This document shows, one piece after another, positions 35,539-43,675 of a DNA stretch of 64,000 bases. The DNA comes from Primorskyibacter marinus. GTDB taxonomy: Bacteria > Pseudomonadota > Alphaproteobacteria > Rhodobacterales > Rhodobacteraceae. The notes under the pieces are model-generated. The model saw only the letters and a program-made list of their open reading frames with translations. It did no database searches and had not been told where the DNA came from. A program made the position numbers and the translations under genes. Positions within the stretch are counted from its first letter, which is position 1. Each line of letters opens with the position of its first letter. The DNA lies in assembly GCF_003313245.1 (NCBI RefSeq), contig NZ_QJSD01000013.1, forward strand, positions 39,941 through 103,940, given 5' to 3'.

Positions 35539-36726
35539 GTGAGACAGATCATCGCTCCGCTTTTGGCGGTGTTGGTATGTGTCGGTCTGGCTGGTCACGC
35601 GTCGGCATTGGACGTGAAAGCAGCCGTTCTACGCATCGACTATCCGCGTTTGCTGCCTATTTCACGCTACGACCTGCGGCCCGACGATCTGGGCTTCGCG
35701 GGGGCGATGCTGGCGGATGAGGACAACGGCACAACGGGCACTTTCCTTGGTCATACCTACGAGACGCAGCAGATCGCCGTCCCACCGGAAGAGGCCGACG
35801 CGGCGCTGGAGCAAATCCTTGCAGACGGCATTCGTCTGATCGTCGTCATGGCCGAGGGCCGTGACCTGCTGCGCCTGACCGACCGCGCCGCGCAGGATGA
35901 CGCGCTGATCCTGAACGCGACCGCCCCCGAGGCATCGCTGCGGTCCGAAGAGTGCCGGGCATCGCTTTTGCATATCGCGCCCTCCAACCTGATGCTGGCA
36001 GATGCGATCGCGCAATTCTCGGTCTGGAAAAAATGGGACGAATGGTTTCTGGTCTCGGGGTCCAATTTCGCGGATACCAGCTTGGCGGATGCCTACCGGC
36101 GCGCAGCGCGCAAATTCGGGTTGAAAATTGTCGAAGAACGCGTCTTTGCCGATACTGGCGGCTCGCGGCGCACGGATAGTGGCCATGTGCTGGTGCAGCG
36201 TCAATTGCCGACCTTCACGCAGGGTGCCAAGCGACATGACGTGTTGATTGCCGCCGATGGCACGGATTATTTCGCGCGGTATCTGCCCTATCACCTGTCC
36301 TTGCCGCGCCCGGTCATGGGGTCCGCCGGATTGCGCCCTGTGACGTTTCATGCCGCGCATGAGGCATGGGGCACGAGCCAATACCAAAGCCGTTTCGAGG
36401 CTTTGTCGGGCCGCTACGCCCATGCCGAGGATTACAACGTCTGGCTGGCGCTGCGCGTCATCGGCGAGGCTGTCACCCGTGCCAGCACCGTAGATGCGCA
36501 AGCGATCCGGGACTACGCCCTGTCGGATGCATTCGAACTGGCAGCATTCAAGGGACAAAAGGTGACGTTCCGCGACTGGAATGGCCAGATGCGTCAGCCG
36601 ATCCTTCTTTATGACGGCATGATCACCGTCAGCGTCAGCCCGCAGGAAGGGTTCCTGCATCAGGTCTCACCGCTGGATACGCTTGGCCTTGATCGTCCCG
36701 AAACCGAGTGCACTTCGTTCAACTGA
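35539..36726 (+). CDS. PQQ-catabolism-associated ABC transporter substrate-binding protein
   Basis: 395 residues. A signal peptide (start GTG, VRQIIAPLLAVLVCVGLAG, ending HASAL) is followed by a periplasmic type-I binding-protein fold resembling branched-chain amino-acid receptors. Typical blocks are ILADGIRLIVVMAEGRDLL, SLADAYRRAARKFGLKIVEER and EDYNVWLALRVIGEAVTRA. Members of this family sit beside PQQ-dependent dehydrogenases and in lanthanide-utilisation clusters; the ligand is unproven. The start at 35539 has GGGAGG at ideal spacing; the frame is open upstream to 35416, but that extension is not signal-like. Confidence 0.83.
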   Translation: MRQIIAPLLAVLVCVGLAGHASALDVKAAVLRIDYPRLLPISRYDLRPDDLGFAGAMLADEDNGTTGTFLGHTYETQQIAVPPEEADAALEQILADGIRLIVVMAEGRDLLRLTDRAAQDDALILNATAPEASLRSEECRASLLHIAPSNLMLADAIAQFSVWKKWDEWFLVSGSNFADTSLADAYRRAARKFGLKIVEERVFADTGGSRRTDSGHVLVQRQLPTFTQGAKRHDVLIAADGTDYFARYLPYHLSLPRPVMGSAGLRPVTFHAAHEAWGTSQYQSRFEALSGRYAHAEDYNVWLALRVIGEAVTRASTVDAQAIRDYALSDAFELAAFKGQKVTFRDWNGQMRQPILLYDGMITVSVSPQEGFLHQVSPLDTLGLDRPETECTSFN

Positions 36727-36739
36727 CCGGGAGTTCCGC

Positions 36740-37714
36740 ATGAAAACCTTGATCGCGACCTCACTGCTTGCCCTACTGGCAGCGTCTCCGTCCTTGGCCA
36801 ACAAGGCGTTTGTGTCGAACGAGCGCGGCAATACCATCACCGTGGTCGATACCGATACCTGGGAAGTGATTCAGGAATTTGACGGCGGCAACCGGCCCCG
36901 CGGCATCACGCTTAGCCCCGACGGCAGCAAACTGTATGTCTGCGCATCCGACGACAACCTGGTGCGGGTGTTCGATACCGAAACCTACAGAGAGCTGGAA
37001 AGCCTGCCTTCTGGCCCGGACCCGGAACTGTTCGTCATCGATCCGACCGGTCGGCATCTCTACATCGCCAATGAAGATGACAACCTTGTCACCGTGACCG
37101 ATACCGAGACGCGCACCGTTCTGGCAGAGGTGCCCGTCGGCGTGGAACCCGAAGGCATGGCAATCAGCCCCGATGCGAAATGGGTGGTGAACACGTCAGA
37201 AACGACGAACATGGCGCATTTCATCTCGACCGAGGATTACAAGATCTACCATAACGTGCTGGTCGATCAACGGCCGCGCTACGCCCAATACACCGATGAC
37301 GGCACAAGGCTGTTCGTCTCGGCAGAGATTGGCGGCACGGTTTCCGTAATGGATATTGCGCCGGACGGCACGCCGACGCTGGTGGAAAAAATCAGCTTTG
37401 AGGTGCCGGGCGTGCTGCCCGAATGGCTGCAACCCGTGGGGATCAAGATCACCAGCGATGGCAGCCGGATATTCGTGGCGCTTGGGCCAGCCAACCGTGT
37501 TGCTGTGATCGACGGCGAAACGCTGGAGGTTCTGGACTATATCATCGTCGGCCAACGCGTCTGGCAGCTGGATTTCACCCCGGACGAGGCGTTCCTGCTG
37601 ACCACCAACGGCAATTCCAATGACATTACCATCATCGACGTCGCCGCTGAAAAGGCGATCAAATCGGTGCAGGTTGGCCAGCAGCCCTGGGGCGTGGTCG
37701 TGACCCCTAACTGA
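36740..37714 (+). CDS. PQQ-catabolism-associated YVTN beta-propeller protein
   Basis: 324 residues. A signal peptide (MKTLIATSLLALLAASPSLA) precedes repeated blades such as FVSNERGNTITVVDTDTWE, YIANEDDNLVTVTDTETR and LLTTNGNSNDITIIDVAAE. It is the second beta-propeller in the cluster, only distantly similar to the leftward one. Such proteins accompany PQQ-dependent alcohol oxidation; whether they bind PQQ, metal or the dehydrogenase is unknown. It lies 13 bp after the binding-protein gene. Confidence 0.85.
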   Translation: MKTLIATSLLALLAASPSLANKAFVSNERGNTITVVDTDTWEVIQEFDGGNRPRGITLSPDGSKLYVCASDDNLVRVFDTETYRELESLPSGPDPELFVIDPTGRHLYIANEDDNLVTVTDTETRTVLAEVPVGVEPEGMAISPDAKWVVNTSETTNMAHFISTEDYKIYHNVLVDQRPRYAQYTDDGTRLFVSAEIGGTVSVMDIAPDGTPTLVEKISFEVPGVLPEWLQPVGIKITSDGSRIFVALGPANRVAVIDGETLEVLDYIIVGQRVWQLDFTPDEAFLLTTNGNSNDITIIDVAAEKAIKSVQVGQQPWGVVVTPN

Positions 37715-37725
37715 AGGAGATCTAC

Positions 37726-38163
37726 ATGAAACTTCTGTCTGCCGCCGCCTTGGCCTGCTGCCTTTCGGCACCGGCCATTGCCGCACCGCTTTGTGACGAT
37801 CTGGGTTTTGCCGGGTTGCTGGCCTCTTGCAACCGTGGCGAGCCGATCGAGCTGACGCTCGCATCCGGGCAACCCCTGGGCGAAGACGTGACCCTGCAAT
37901 CCGGCGCGTATTACAAGATGAACATCACCGCTGATGGCTCTGCCGAATTGGCACTGACGGGATCAGAGTTTTTCCGCGCGATCTGGATGAACGAGATCGT
38001 CATCAACAAGATCGAGATCCGCCCGATGGCGATCGATTCCATCGAGTTTGACGACGAAGGAACTGCCGAGCTGTCCTTTATCGCCATCAAGCCCGGCACT
38101 CATATCCTGCGCATTCCCGGATCGACCGGCGAGTCGCAACAAATCCGTATCAGCATCCAGTAA
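37726..38163 (+). CDS. Small secreted protein of unknown function
   Basis: 145 residues with a signal peptide (MKLLSAAALACCLSAPAIAAP). The mature part has two Cys (LCDDLGFAGLLASC), probably a disulfide, and a beta-rich cupredoxin-like alternation with acidic patches (DSIEFDDEGTAELSF) and an ending HILRIPGSTGESQQIRI. I do not recognise the family. The cupredoxin-like impression comes from strand pattern only; no clear copper ligand set is seen. It is co-directional with the beta-propeller gene (11-bp gap, ribosome site AAGGAG). Confidence 0.7.
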   Translation: MKLLSAAALACCLSAPAIAAPLCDDLGFAGLLASCNRGEPIELTLASGQPLGEDVTLQSGAYYKMNITADGSAELALTGSEFFRAIWMNEIVINKIEIRPMAIDSIEFDDEGTAELSFIAIKPGTHILRIPGSTGESQQIRISIQ

Positions 38164-38183
38164 TTCAACGAAAGGAACGACCA

Positions 38184-38438
38184 ATGACCCGTATCATCGC
38201 ACTTGCACTTGCCATAATTATCGGCACATCCTCCCTTGCCGAAAGCCACGAGATCCCGCAGGAAACCGTGGATCAGATCACCGCCATGTTGACAGAAATG
38301 AACTGTCAGATGGACCCTGATGACATTGAGATGGAAGATGACGGTTATGAGCTGGACGATGTCATCTGCGAAGGCGGAAATCAGTTCGACATCGAACTGG
38401 ATGCAGATCTGAACGAGGTCGGACGCCGCGCCGAATAA
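38184..38438 (+). CDS. Very acidic small secreted PepSY-like protein
   Basis: 84 residues: a signal peptide (MTRIIALALAIIIGTSSLAE) and a mature chain of about 64 residues, strongly acidic, with clusters MDPDDIEMEDDGYELDD and FDIELDADLNE. The helix-then-beta layout (QETVDQITAML, then DGYELDDVICEGGNQFDIELD) resembles a minimal PepSY domain, and two Cys may pair. Acidic PepSY proteins that bind lanthanides are known from methylotrophs, so a metal-binding role is attractive but inferred. AAAGGAACG precedes the start, 20 bp after the preceding gene. Confidence 0.72.
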   Translation: MTRIIALALAIIIGTSSLAESHEIPQETVDQITAMLTEMNCQMDPDDIEMEDDGYELDDVICEGGNQFDIELDADLNEVGRRAE

Positions 38439-38536
38439 ATGCCGTTTCCGCGACCACGGCCCAATGGTCTTGGTCGCGGAAACGATTAAGATAGGCTAAA
38501 CGGTCTGATAACCGAAATGCCACTTGGGAGTCTGTC

Positions 38537-39514
38537 ATGTTCCGATCCATCATCCGCAGGGGCGCATGTGCTTTGCTTGCCCTCAGCCTGACGGCCCCTG
38601 CCTTCGCACAAGACCTTCCCAAGTTGCGCGCTGCGGTCCTGAAGATCGGAACGGTCAACTGGGAACTGGCGACCATCACCGGAAACGGCTTTGACAAGGC
38701 CCACGGCTTTGAGCTGGAGGTCGCCCCCTATGCCGATAACGGTGCCACCCGCGTCGCTGTCGAAGGCGGAGAGGCCGATGTCGCCGTGGCGGATTGGATC
38801 TGGGTCGCCCGCCAGCGGGCCGCCGGGAAGGACTATGTGTTCGTGCCATATTCCAAGGCGGTCGGTGGGCTGGTCGCGCCAAAGGACAGCGATGTGACCT
38901 CCCTGAAGGATCTGGCTGGCAAGAAGGTCGGCATCGCTGGCGGCCCGCTCGATAAATCCTGGCTGATCCTGCGCGCCTATGCGCAGCAGGAATATGGCAT
39001 GGACCTGAAGGGCGAAACCGAGCAGGTGTTCGGCGCGCCGCCGCTGATCTTCAAGGCCGGTCTGGGCGGGGAAGTCGCGGGCGCGGTTAACTTCTGGCAT
39101 TTCCTGGCAAAGATGAAGGCCGCCGGAATGGAAGAGGTGATCTCGGTCGAAGAGGCCGGCAAGGCGTTGGGTCTGAACACTGACACGCCGTTGCTTGGCT
39201 ACTACATGAAAGAAAGCTATCTGGCGGATAATCCGGGGATCGCGCAGGCGCTTTACGATGCCAGCCGCGATGCCAAGGACCTGCTAGCCAGTGACAATGC
39301 CGCGTGGGAGGCCGTGCGCCCCAACATGAATGCCCAGACCGACGCCCAGTTCGACCAGTTGAAGAGCGACTGGCTTGCAGGCACGCCGGCGCGCGGTCCG
39401 GTTGACCTTGACGGGGCAAACAAATTGCTGGCGCTGATGAACGATCTTGGCGGTGCCGATCTGGTGGGGGAGGCCACCACCGTTCCCGCTGGCCTGTTCG
39501 CAGACCTCGAATAA
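38537..39514 (+). CDS. NitT/TauT-type ABC transporter substrate-binding protein
   Basis: 325 residues with a signal peptide ending in LTAPAFAQD. It is a type-II periplasmic binding protein of the nitrate/sulfonate/taurine group: DKAHGFELEVAPYADN, VAVEGGEADVAVADWIWVAR, SLKDLAGKKVGIAGGPLDKS. The ligand cannot be read from sequence. It is followed 13 bp later by its permease and ATPase. It lies next to the PQQ-associated cluster in the same direction, and whether it belongs to that function is open. Confidence 0.87.
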   Translation: MFRSIIRRGACALLALSLTAPAFAQDLPKLRAAVLKIGTVNWELATITGNGFDKAHGFELEVAPYADNGATRVAVEGGEADVAVADWIWVARQRAAGKDYVFVPYSKAVGGLVAPKDSDVTSLKDLAGKKVGIAGGPLDKSWLILRAYAQQEYGMDLKGETEQVFGAPPLIFKAGLGGEVAGAVNFWHFLAKMKAAGMEEVISVEEAGKALGLNTDTPLLGYYMKESYLADNPGIAQALYDASRDAKDLLASDNAAWEAVRPNMNAQTDAQFDQLKSDWLAGTPARGPVDLDGANKLLALMNDLGGADLVGEATTVPAGLFADLE

Positions 39515-39527
39515 AACAGATCGCCCG

Positions 39528-40280
39528 ATGAACGACTCGTCTGCGGCCACGTCAATCCTGTCGATCCTCGGGCTTTTCCTGCTTTGGATTGTTTGCGCGG
39601 CCCTCACGGCGGACCCCACAATCCTGCCGCAACCATGGACCCTGATCGGCCCGGCGGCACAGCAACTCAAATCCGGAGAGTTGCTCTATCATCTCGGTGC
39701 CACTTTGCTGCGGGTGGTCTGGGCATTCGCCCTGGCGATGGGCATCGGTATCGCGCTGGGGCTGGCAATGGGCCGTTCGGACAGGTTGAACCGCTGGCTT
39801 GATCCGTGGCTGGTGATCTTTCTGAACCTGCCAGCGCTTGTCCTGATCGTTCTGTGCTATCTCTGGATCGGACTGAACGAAACGGCCGCGATCATTGCCG
39901 TCACACTCAACAAAATCCCCAACGTCGCAACTGTTATCCGCGAAGGCGCACGCGCGCTGGACCCGGACCTGGAGGCGATGGCCCGCGTCTACCGGATGAG
40001 TTGGACCGCGCGTATGCGCCATGTCACCTTGCCGCAACTGGCCCCGTTCATCACAGCGGCCGCGAGATCCGGTATCGCAGTGATCTGGAAGATCGTGCTG
40101 GTGGTCGAATTCCTGGGCCGCTCCAACGGGGTCGGATTTCAGATACACCTTTACTTTCAATTGTTTGATGTGACGATGGTGCTGATCTACGCCCTGTCGT
40201 TCATCGCCGTCATGCTTGCGGTCGAGTGGCTTCTGCTTCAACCGTGGGAGCGCCGCATCCGCCGATGGAGAACCGCGTGA
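39528..40280 (+). CDS. NitT/TauT-type ABC transporter permease
   Basis: 250 residues with about six membrane segments. It has the SsuC/TauC-type coupling loop around EGARALDPDLEAMARVYRMS followed by ITAAARSGIAVIWKIVLVVEF. The start at 39528 lies just after the binding-protein stop. It overlaps the ATPase start by 4 bp if that starts at 40277. Confidence 0.88.
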   Translation: MNDSSAATSILSILGLFLLWIVCAALTADPTILPQPWTLIGPAAQQLKSGELLYHLGATLLRVVWAFALAMGIGIALGLAMGRSDRLNRWLDPWLVIFLNLPALVLIVLCYLWIGLNETAAIIAVTLNKIPNVATVIREGARALDPDLEAMARVYRMSWTARMRHVTLPQLAPFITAAARSGIAVIWKIVLVVEFLGRSNGVGFQIHLYFQLFDVTMVLIYALSFIAVMLAVEWLLLQPWERRIRRWRTA

Positions 40281-40873
40281 TCCGGGCTGACATCACATCG
40301 AAATTCTTTGGCAAACAGCAGGTGCTGGGTTCAATTGAATTTGCGATCTCTCCGGGTGAAACCGTTGCGCTGGTCGGCCCGTCCGGGATTGGAAAGTCCA
40401 CGATCTTACGGATCATGGCGGGTATCGACACGCAGTTCGAAGGCACCGTCACACGCCCCGACAACATGGCGATCGTGTTTCAAGAGCCAACCTTGCTGCC
40501 ATGGCGCAGCGCATTGGACAACCTGCTGATCCCCCGTCCGTCACTGGGGCGCGAGGCCGCGCGCGCCGCAATGGACCGCGTTGCCCTTTCGGGGCGCGAG
40601 GATGCCTTCCCCGGCCAGCTTTCGCTTGGGCAGCAACGGCGGCTGGCACTGGCGCGTGCGTTTGCCGGGTCGCCGGAATTCCTGCTGATGGACGAACCTT
40701 TCGTGTCATTGGATGCCGAAACGGCGGAACAGATGCTCAGCCTGACCGAAGCGCTGATCGCCGAAGCAAAGCCGGCGACCCTTTTTGTCACCCACGCCCG
40801 CTCTGAAGCCGACCGTCTGGCAAGCCGGATCCTTGAGCTAAGCGGAACGCCAGCGAGGCTGCTCTGTCATTAG
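40277..40873 (+). CDS. NitT/TauT-type ABC transporter ATP-binding protein
   Basis: About 198 residues. Walker A GPSGIGKST, Q-loop FQEPTLLPWRS, a diverged signature LSLGQQRRLALARAFAG (usual LSGGQ, here LSLGQ), Walker B FLLMDEPFVSLD and switch His in FVTHARSEAD. GTG at 40277 is preferred: it overlaps the permease TGA and has GGAG 6 nt before it. ATG at 40265 is the alternative. It lacks the usual C-terminal extension and is shorter than typical SsuB (about 250). Confidence 0.86.
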   Translation: MIRADITSKFFGKQQVLGSIEFAISPGETVALVGPSGIGKSTILRIMAGIDTQFEGTVTRPDNMAIVFQEPTLLPWRSALDNLLIPRPSLGREAARAAMDRVALSGREDAFPGQLSLGQQRRLALARAFAGSPEFLLMDEPFVSLDAETAEQMLSLTEALIAEAKPATLFVTHARSEADRLASRILELSGTPARLLCH

Positions 40874-41097
40874 GCTCTGGCCCAGCCGATTAAAAGACAG
40901 CGTTAAAAAGACGCCATTTCCTGCAAAGTTGAGAACGCGAAGATCGACACACTGCTGGCCGAGCAAATGGCGGATATGTCCAAGCAGCGCGCGGATGCCG
41001 CGCTGCGTGGTCGTTTGAAGCGCCGACATCCGGGCGGCAACATTCTGGATAGCGTCGGTTGCATTTTCTAATGAAGCGAGAAAGCTGACGGACGACG

Positions 41098-42279
41098 TCA
41101 GTCAATGTCAGGAAGGTAGAACGTCAGCAATCCCAGAAACAAGAGCGCCGAGAGATAGCCGAACACTTGCTGCATGCCGATCTGGTCCGCGAGCGCCCCG
41201 AGTGCGGCAGCGCCAAGCGCGCCGATTCCGAAAGCGAAACCGAAGACGAATCCCGAAACCATTCCGACTTTCTGCGGCAGCAGTTCCTGCGCAAAGACGA
41301 CAATTGCCGAAAAGGCAGAGGCCAGAACCAGCCCGACAATAATGCTTAGCACGACGGTTCCCAGCAGGTTCGCATGCGGCAGCATCAGCGCAAAAGGCAG
41401 CGCCCCCAATATCGACCCCCAGATTACCTTTCTGCGTCCAATACGATCACCGACAGGACCGCCAACGAAAGTGCCCACCGCGACCGCCCCCAAAAAGACA
41501 AACAGAAGGGTCTGTGCGTATTTGATCTCAAGCCCGAACTTTTCGATGAGAAAGAAAGTATAGTAGCTCTTGTATGTTTCGACATAGACGAACTTGCTCA
41601 GCAGCAGGGCACCGATGATCGCGAAGGAAATAATCAGACGCTTTCGGGGGAGTTGTGGAAGCGTGATCTCGGGTGTGCCAGCGGTTCTGACAATCCGCTG
41701 ATGGTTCGTGAACCACTGGGCGACCCAGATCAGGATGATGACTCCGATTACAGCGAAAAGTCCAAACCAGACGGTACTGACCTGACCCAAGGGGAGAACG
41801 AACAAGGCAGCGGCAAGAGGTCCAAGAGCTGTTCCAGTATTGCCCCCGACCTGAAAGCTGGACTGTGCAAATCCGCGTTTGCCACCGGACGCCATGCGAC
41901 ACACCCGCGATGCTTCGGGGTGAAACAGGGCCGACCCGACCCCCAGAACAGTCGCCGCAACCAGCAATAGCATGAACGAGTCCGCCGTCGCGAGCATCAC
42001 CACACCGAGGGCCACGATCATCATGGACACCGCCAGCGTGTAAGGTTTGGGTTTCAGATCTCCGTACAGGCCCATGACCGGTTGCAATATGCAGGCTGTG
42101 ATCTGCTGTGCCAGCGTCAGAAGACCCAACTGAAAATAGTTGAGCGAATATTCGGATTTGAGAACCGGATAGAGCGCGGGCAAGAGAAACTGGATCAGGT
42201 CATTGATCAGATGCGATCCGCTCACCGCCAGAATGACCGAATACGATGTCGGCATCAAAGTTGTTTTTTGTATGGTCAT
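41098..42279 (-). CDS. MFS transporter, fosmidomycin-resistance (Fsr) type
   Basis: 393 residues with 12 predicted membrane segments. It closely resembles Fsr efflux pumps: HLINDLIQFLLPALYPVLK at helix 1, the LYGDLKPKPY loop, PEASRVCRMASGGKRGFAQS and the second-half loop GDRIGRRKVIWGS. Fsr exports fosmidomycin in E. coli; the natural substrate here is unknown. It is divergent from a LysR-type regulator about 140 bp away, probably its controller. The 3' neighbour region (40874-41097) shows no gene. Confidence 0.88.
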   Translation of the reverse strand: MTIQKTTLMPTSYSVILAVSGSHLINDLIQFLLPALYPVLKSEYSLNYFQLGLLTLAQQITACILQPVMGLYGDLKPKPYTLAVSMMIVALGVVMLATADSFMLLLVAATVLGVGSALFHPEASRVCRMASGGKRGFAQSSFQVGGNTGTALGPLAAALFVLPLGQVSTVWFGLFAVIGVIILIWVAQWFTNHQRIVRTAGTPEITLPQLPRKRLIISFAIIGALLLSKFVYVETYKSYYTFFLIEKFGLEIKYAQTLLFVFLGAVAVGTFVGGPVGDRIGRRKVIWGSILGALPFALMLPHANLLGTVVLSIIVGLVLASAFSAIVVFAQELLPQKVGMVSGFVFGFAFGIGALGAAALGALADQIGMQQVFGYLSALLFLGLLTFYLPDID

Positions 42280-42397
42280 TCGAACGCTCGGCTGTGTTTA
42301 GAGGGCGCGGTCCATGCTGTAGGCTGCGGCCATTGGGTTTGATCTGCATAATGGTGTATCCGACGCAGGCTTTCGCGCCAGAACCAACTCTAGTATA

Positions 42398-42414
42398 CTG
42401 TAGAAAATCTACAG
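42398..42414. promoter_or_regulatory. Palindromic operator in front of the LysR-type gene
   Basis: Perfect inverted repeat CTGTAGA-AAA-TCTACAG containing a T-N11-A LysR-box. A second short palindrome AGTATACT lies directly upstream at 42392-42399. The repeat touches the ribosome site (AGGA at 42413-42416) of the LysR gene, suggesting autoregulation and control of the divergent Fsr-type pump. Confidence 0.6.
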
Positions 42415-42421
42415 GATTGAT

Positions 42422-43360
42422 ATGTTGACATCGCGCCGCAACTTGCCTCCGCTCAACGCATTGCGTGCGTTTGAAGCTGCCGGACGGCAATTGAACTTCC
42501 GGGCGGCGTCGGATGAGCTAGGTGTCACGCAAGGCGCTGTGGCCCAACAGATACGGTTGCTGGAAGAGCATCTGGGCATTCCTCTATTCCAGCGAATGCC
42601 GCGCGGCGTAGCGCTGACGCCGCAGGGGGCGAGCTACCTTTCGGAAATGACCCGTGCTTTTGACACGCTTTGCAAGGCAACAGCTAGGCTTCACAATCGG
42701 GCCGATGCCGTGACGATCAGCGTGACCCCGACATTTGCGACTAAAATCTTGATCCCACAGCTTTCGTTGCTGAAATCTGCCTTGCCGGGAGTAGAACTGC
42801 GCACAATCGCGACCGAGGCGGTCTCTGATTTTGATCGAGATCAGGTCGATATTGCCGTGCGCCAGACCCGCCCGCCTTTCGGCGCTTCGCAAGAGGCTCA
42901 TCTGCTCTTTCGCCACGATCTTGTTTTGGTGGCCAGCCCGCATTTGTTGAGCCAACATCAGAATCGGCTGACGCGAGAACAGATCGGCAGCCTGCCATTG
43001 CTGCACGATTCGTACAATCATTGGCCACGGTTCTTTGGCATGGTCGAGGCGCTACCCGGTGCGGTATTCAACCAGACAACACTCGCCCTTGATGCGGCTT
43101 TGGCAGGTCAGGGGGTGGCTATATCTTGCCGTGCTTTCGTTCAGGCAGATCTTGATGCGGGACGCCTGACCGAAATTTGTCCCGCAGGCTTCTCAGCCGG
43201 CTCCGATTTCTATCTTGTTCGAAAACGGTCATCACATCTGCGCGAAACCGTTGATGCCGTTTGGGCATGGGCTGTGAAACATTGGACGGTTTCTGACTCG
43301 TTGTCGCTATCCCGGCAGGCCCCGCCGACCCAGCGCGAGGGCCTATCGAAGAAAACGTGA
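42422..43360 (+). CDS. LysR-type transcriptional regulator, GcvA-like
   Basis: 312 residues. The N-terminal winged helix (about 6-65) has the GcvA-like signature PPLNALRAFEAAGRQLNF followed by GVTQGAVAQQIRLLEEHLG and PLFQRMPRGVALTPQG. The effector domain (about 95-295) has the periplasmic-binding-protein fold. Start at 42422 with AGGA 5 nt upstream. It is divergent from the Fsr-type pump and probably regulates it; the effector is unknown. Confidence 0.88.
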   Translation: MLTSRRNLPPLNALRAFEAAGRQLNFRAASDELGVTQGAVAQQIRLLEEHLGIPLFQRMPRGVALTPQGASYLSEMTRAFDTLCKATARLHNRADAVTISVTPTFATKILIPQLSLLKSALPGVELRTIATEAVSDFDRDQVDIAVRQTRPPFGASQEAHLLFRHDLVLVASPHLLSQHQNRLTREQIGSLPLLHDSYNHWPRFFGMVEALPGAVFNQTTLALDAALAGQGVAISCRAFVQADLDAGRLTEICPAGFSAGSDFYLVRKRSSHLRETVDAVWAWAVKHWTVSDSLSLSRQAPPTQREGLSKKT

Positions 43361-43553
43361 AGACCGCTGGTGCGACGGAAACCGTTATAAATGTCAGTGA
43401 AAATCGGGCCCGCAGAGTACGTCCCGTCATAACGACCGTCGTTCTTTACCAGATTCCCTGCCTTTATTCTTCGGCTAGCCGCATAATCCGGATCAAATCC
43501 GGCCCGACCTCGAACAAGGGCCAGCGAGAAACGGGATAAGTATCTGCGAATAT

Positions 43554-43630
43554 TGGTCGGAGTGAGAGGATTCGAACCTCCGGCCCCTGCCTCCCGAAGA
43601 CAGTGCTCTACCAGGCTGAGCTACACTCCG
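43554..43630 (-). tRNA. tRNA-Pro (CGG)
   Basis: A 77-nt cloverleaf on the minus strand with encoded CCA. The acceptor CGGAGTG/CACTCCG is perfect, the D arm is GCTC/GAGC, the anticodon stem-loop is CTGTC-TTCGGGA-GGCAG with anticodon CGG, and the T arm is GGAGG-TTCGAAT-CCTCT. The leading C1 with G72 is characteristic of bacterial proline tRNAs. It reads codon CCG. Confidence 0.95.
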
Positions 43631-43675
43631 ACCGTAGGGCGCGGATTAAAGAAACGCCACGCGTTTGGCAAGGGT

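Noticed and set aside
40838-41097. Possible transposase remnant after the ABC ATPase gene
   Set aside because: Short frames on both strands have no recognisable DDE or helix-turn-helix motif and no terminal repeats were found.
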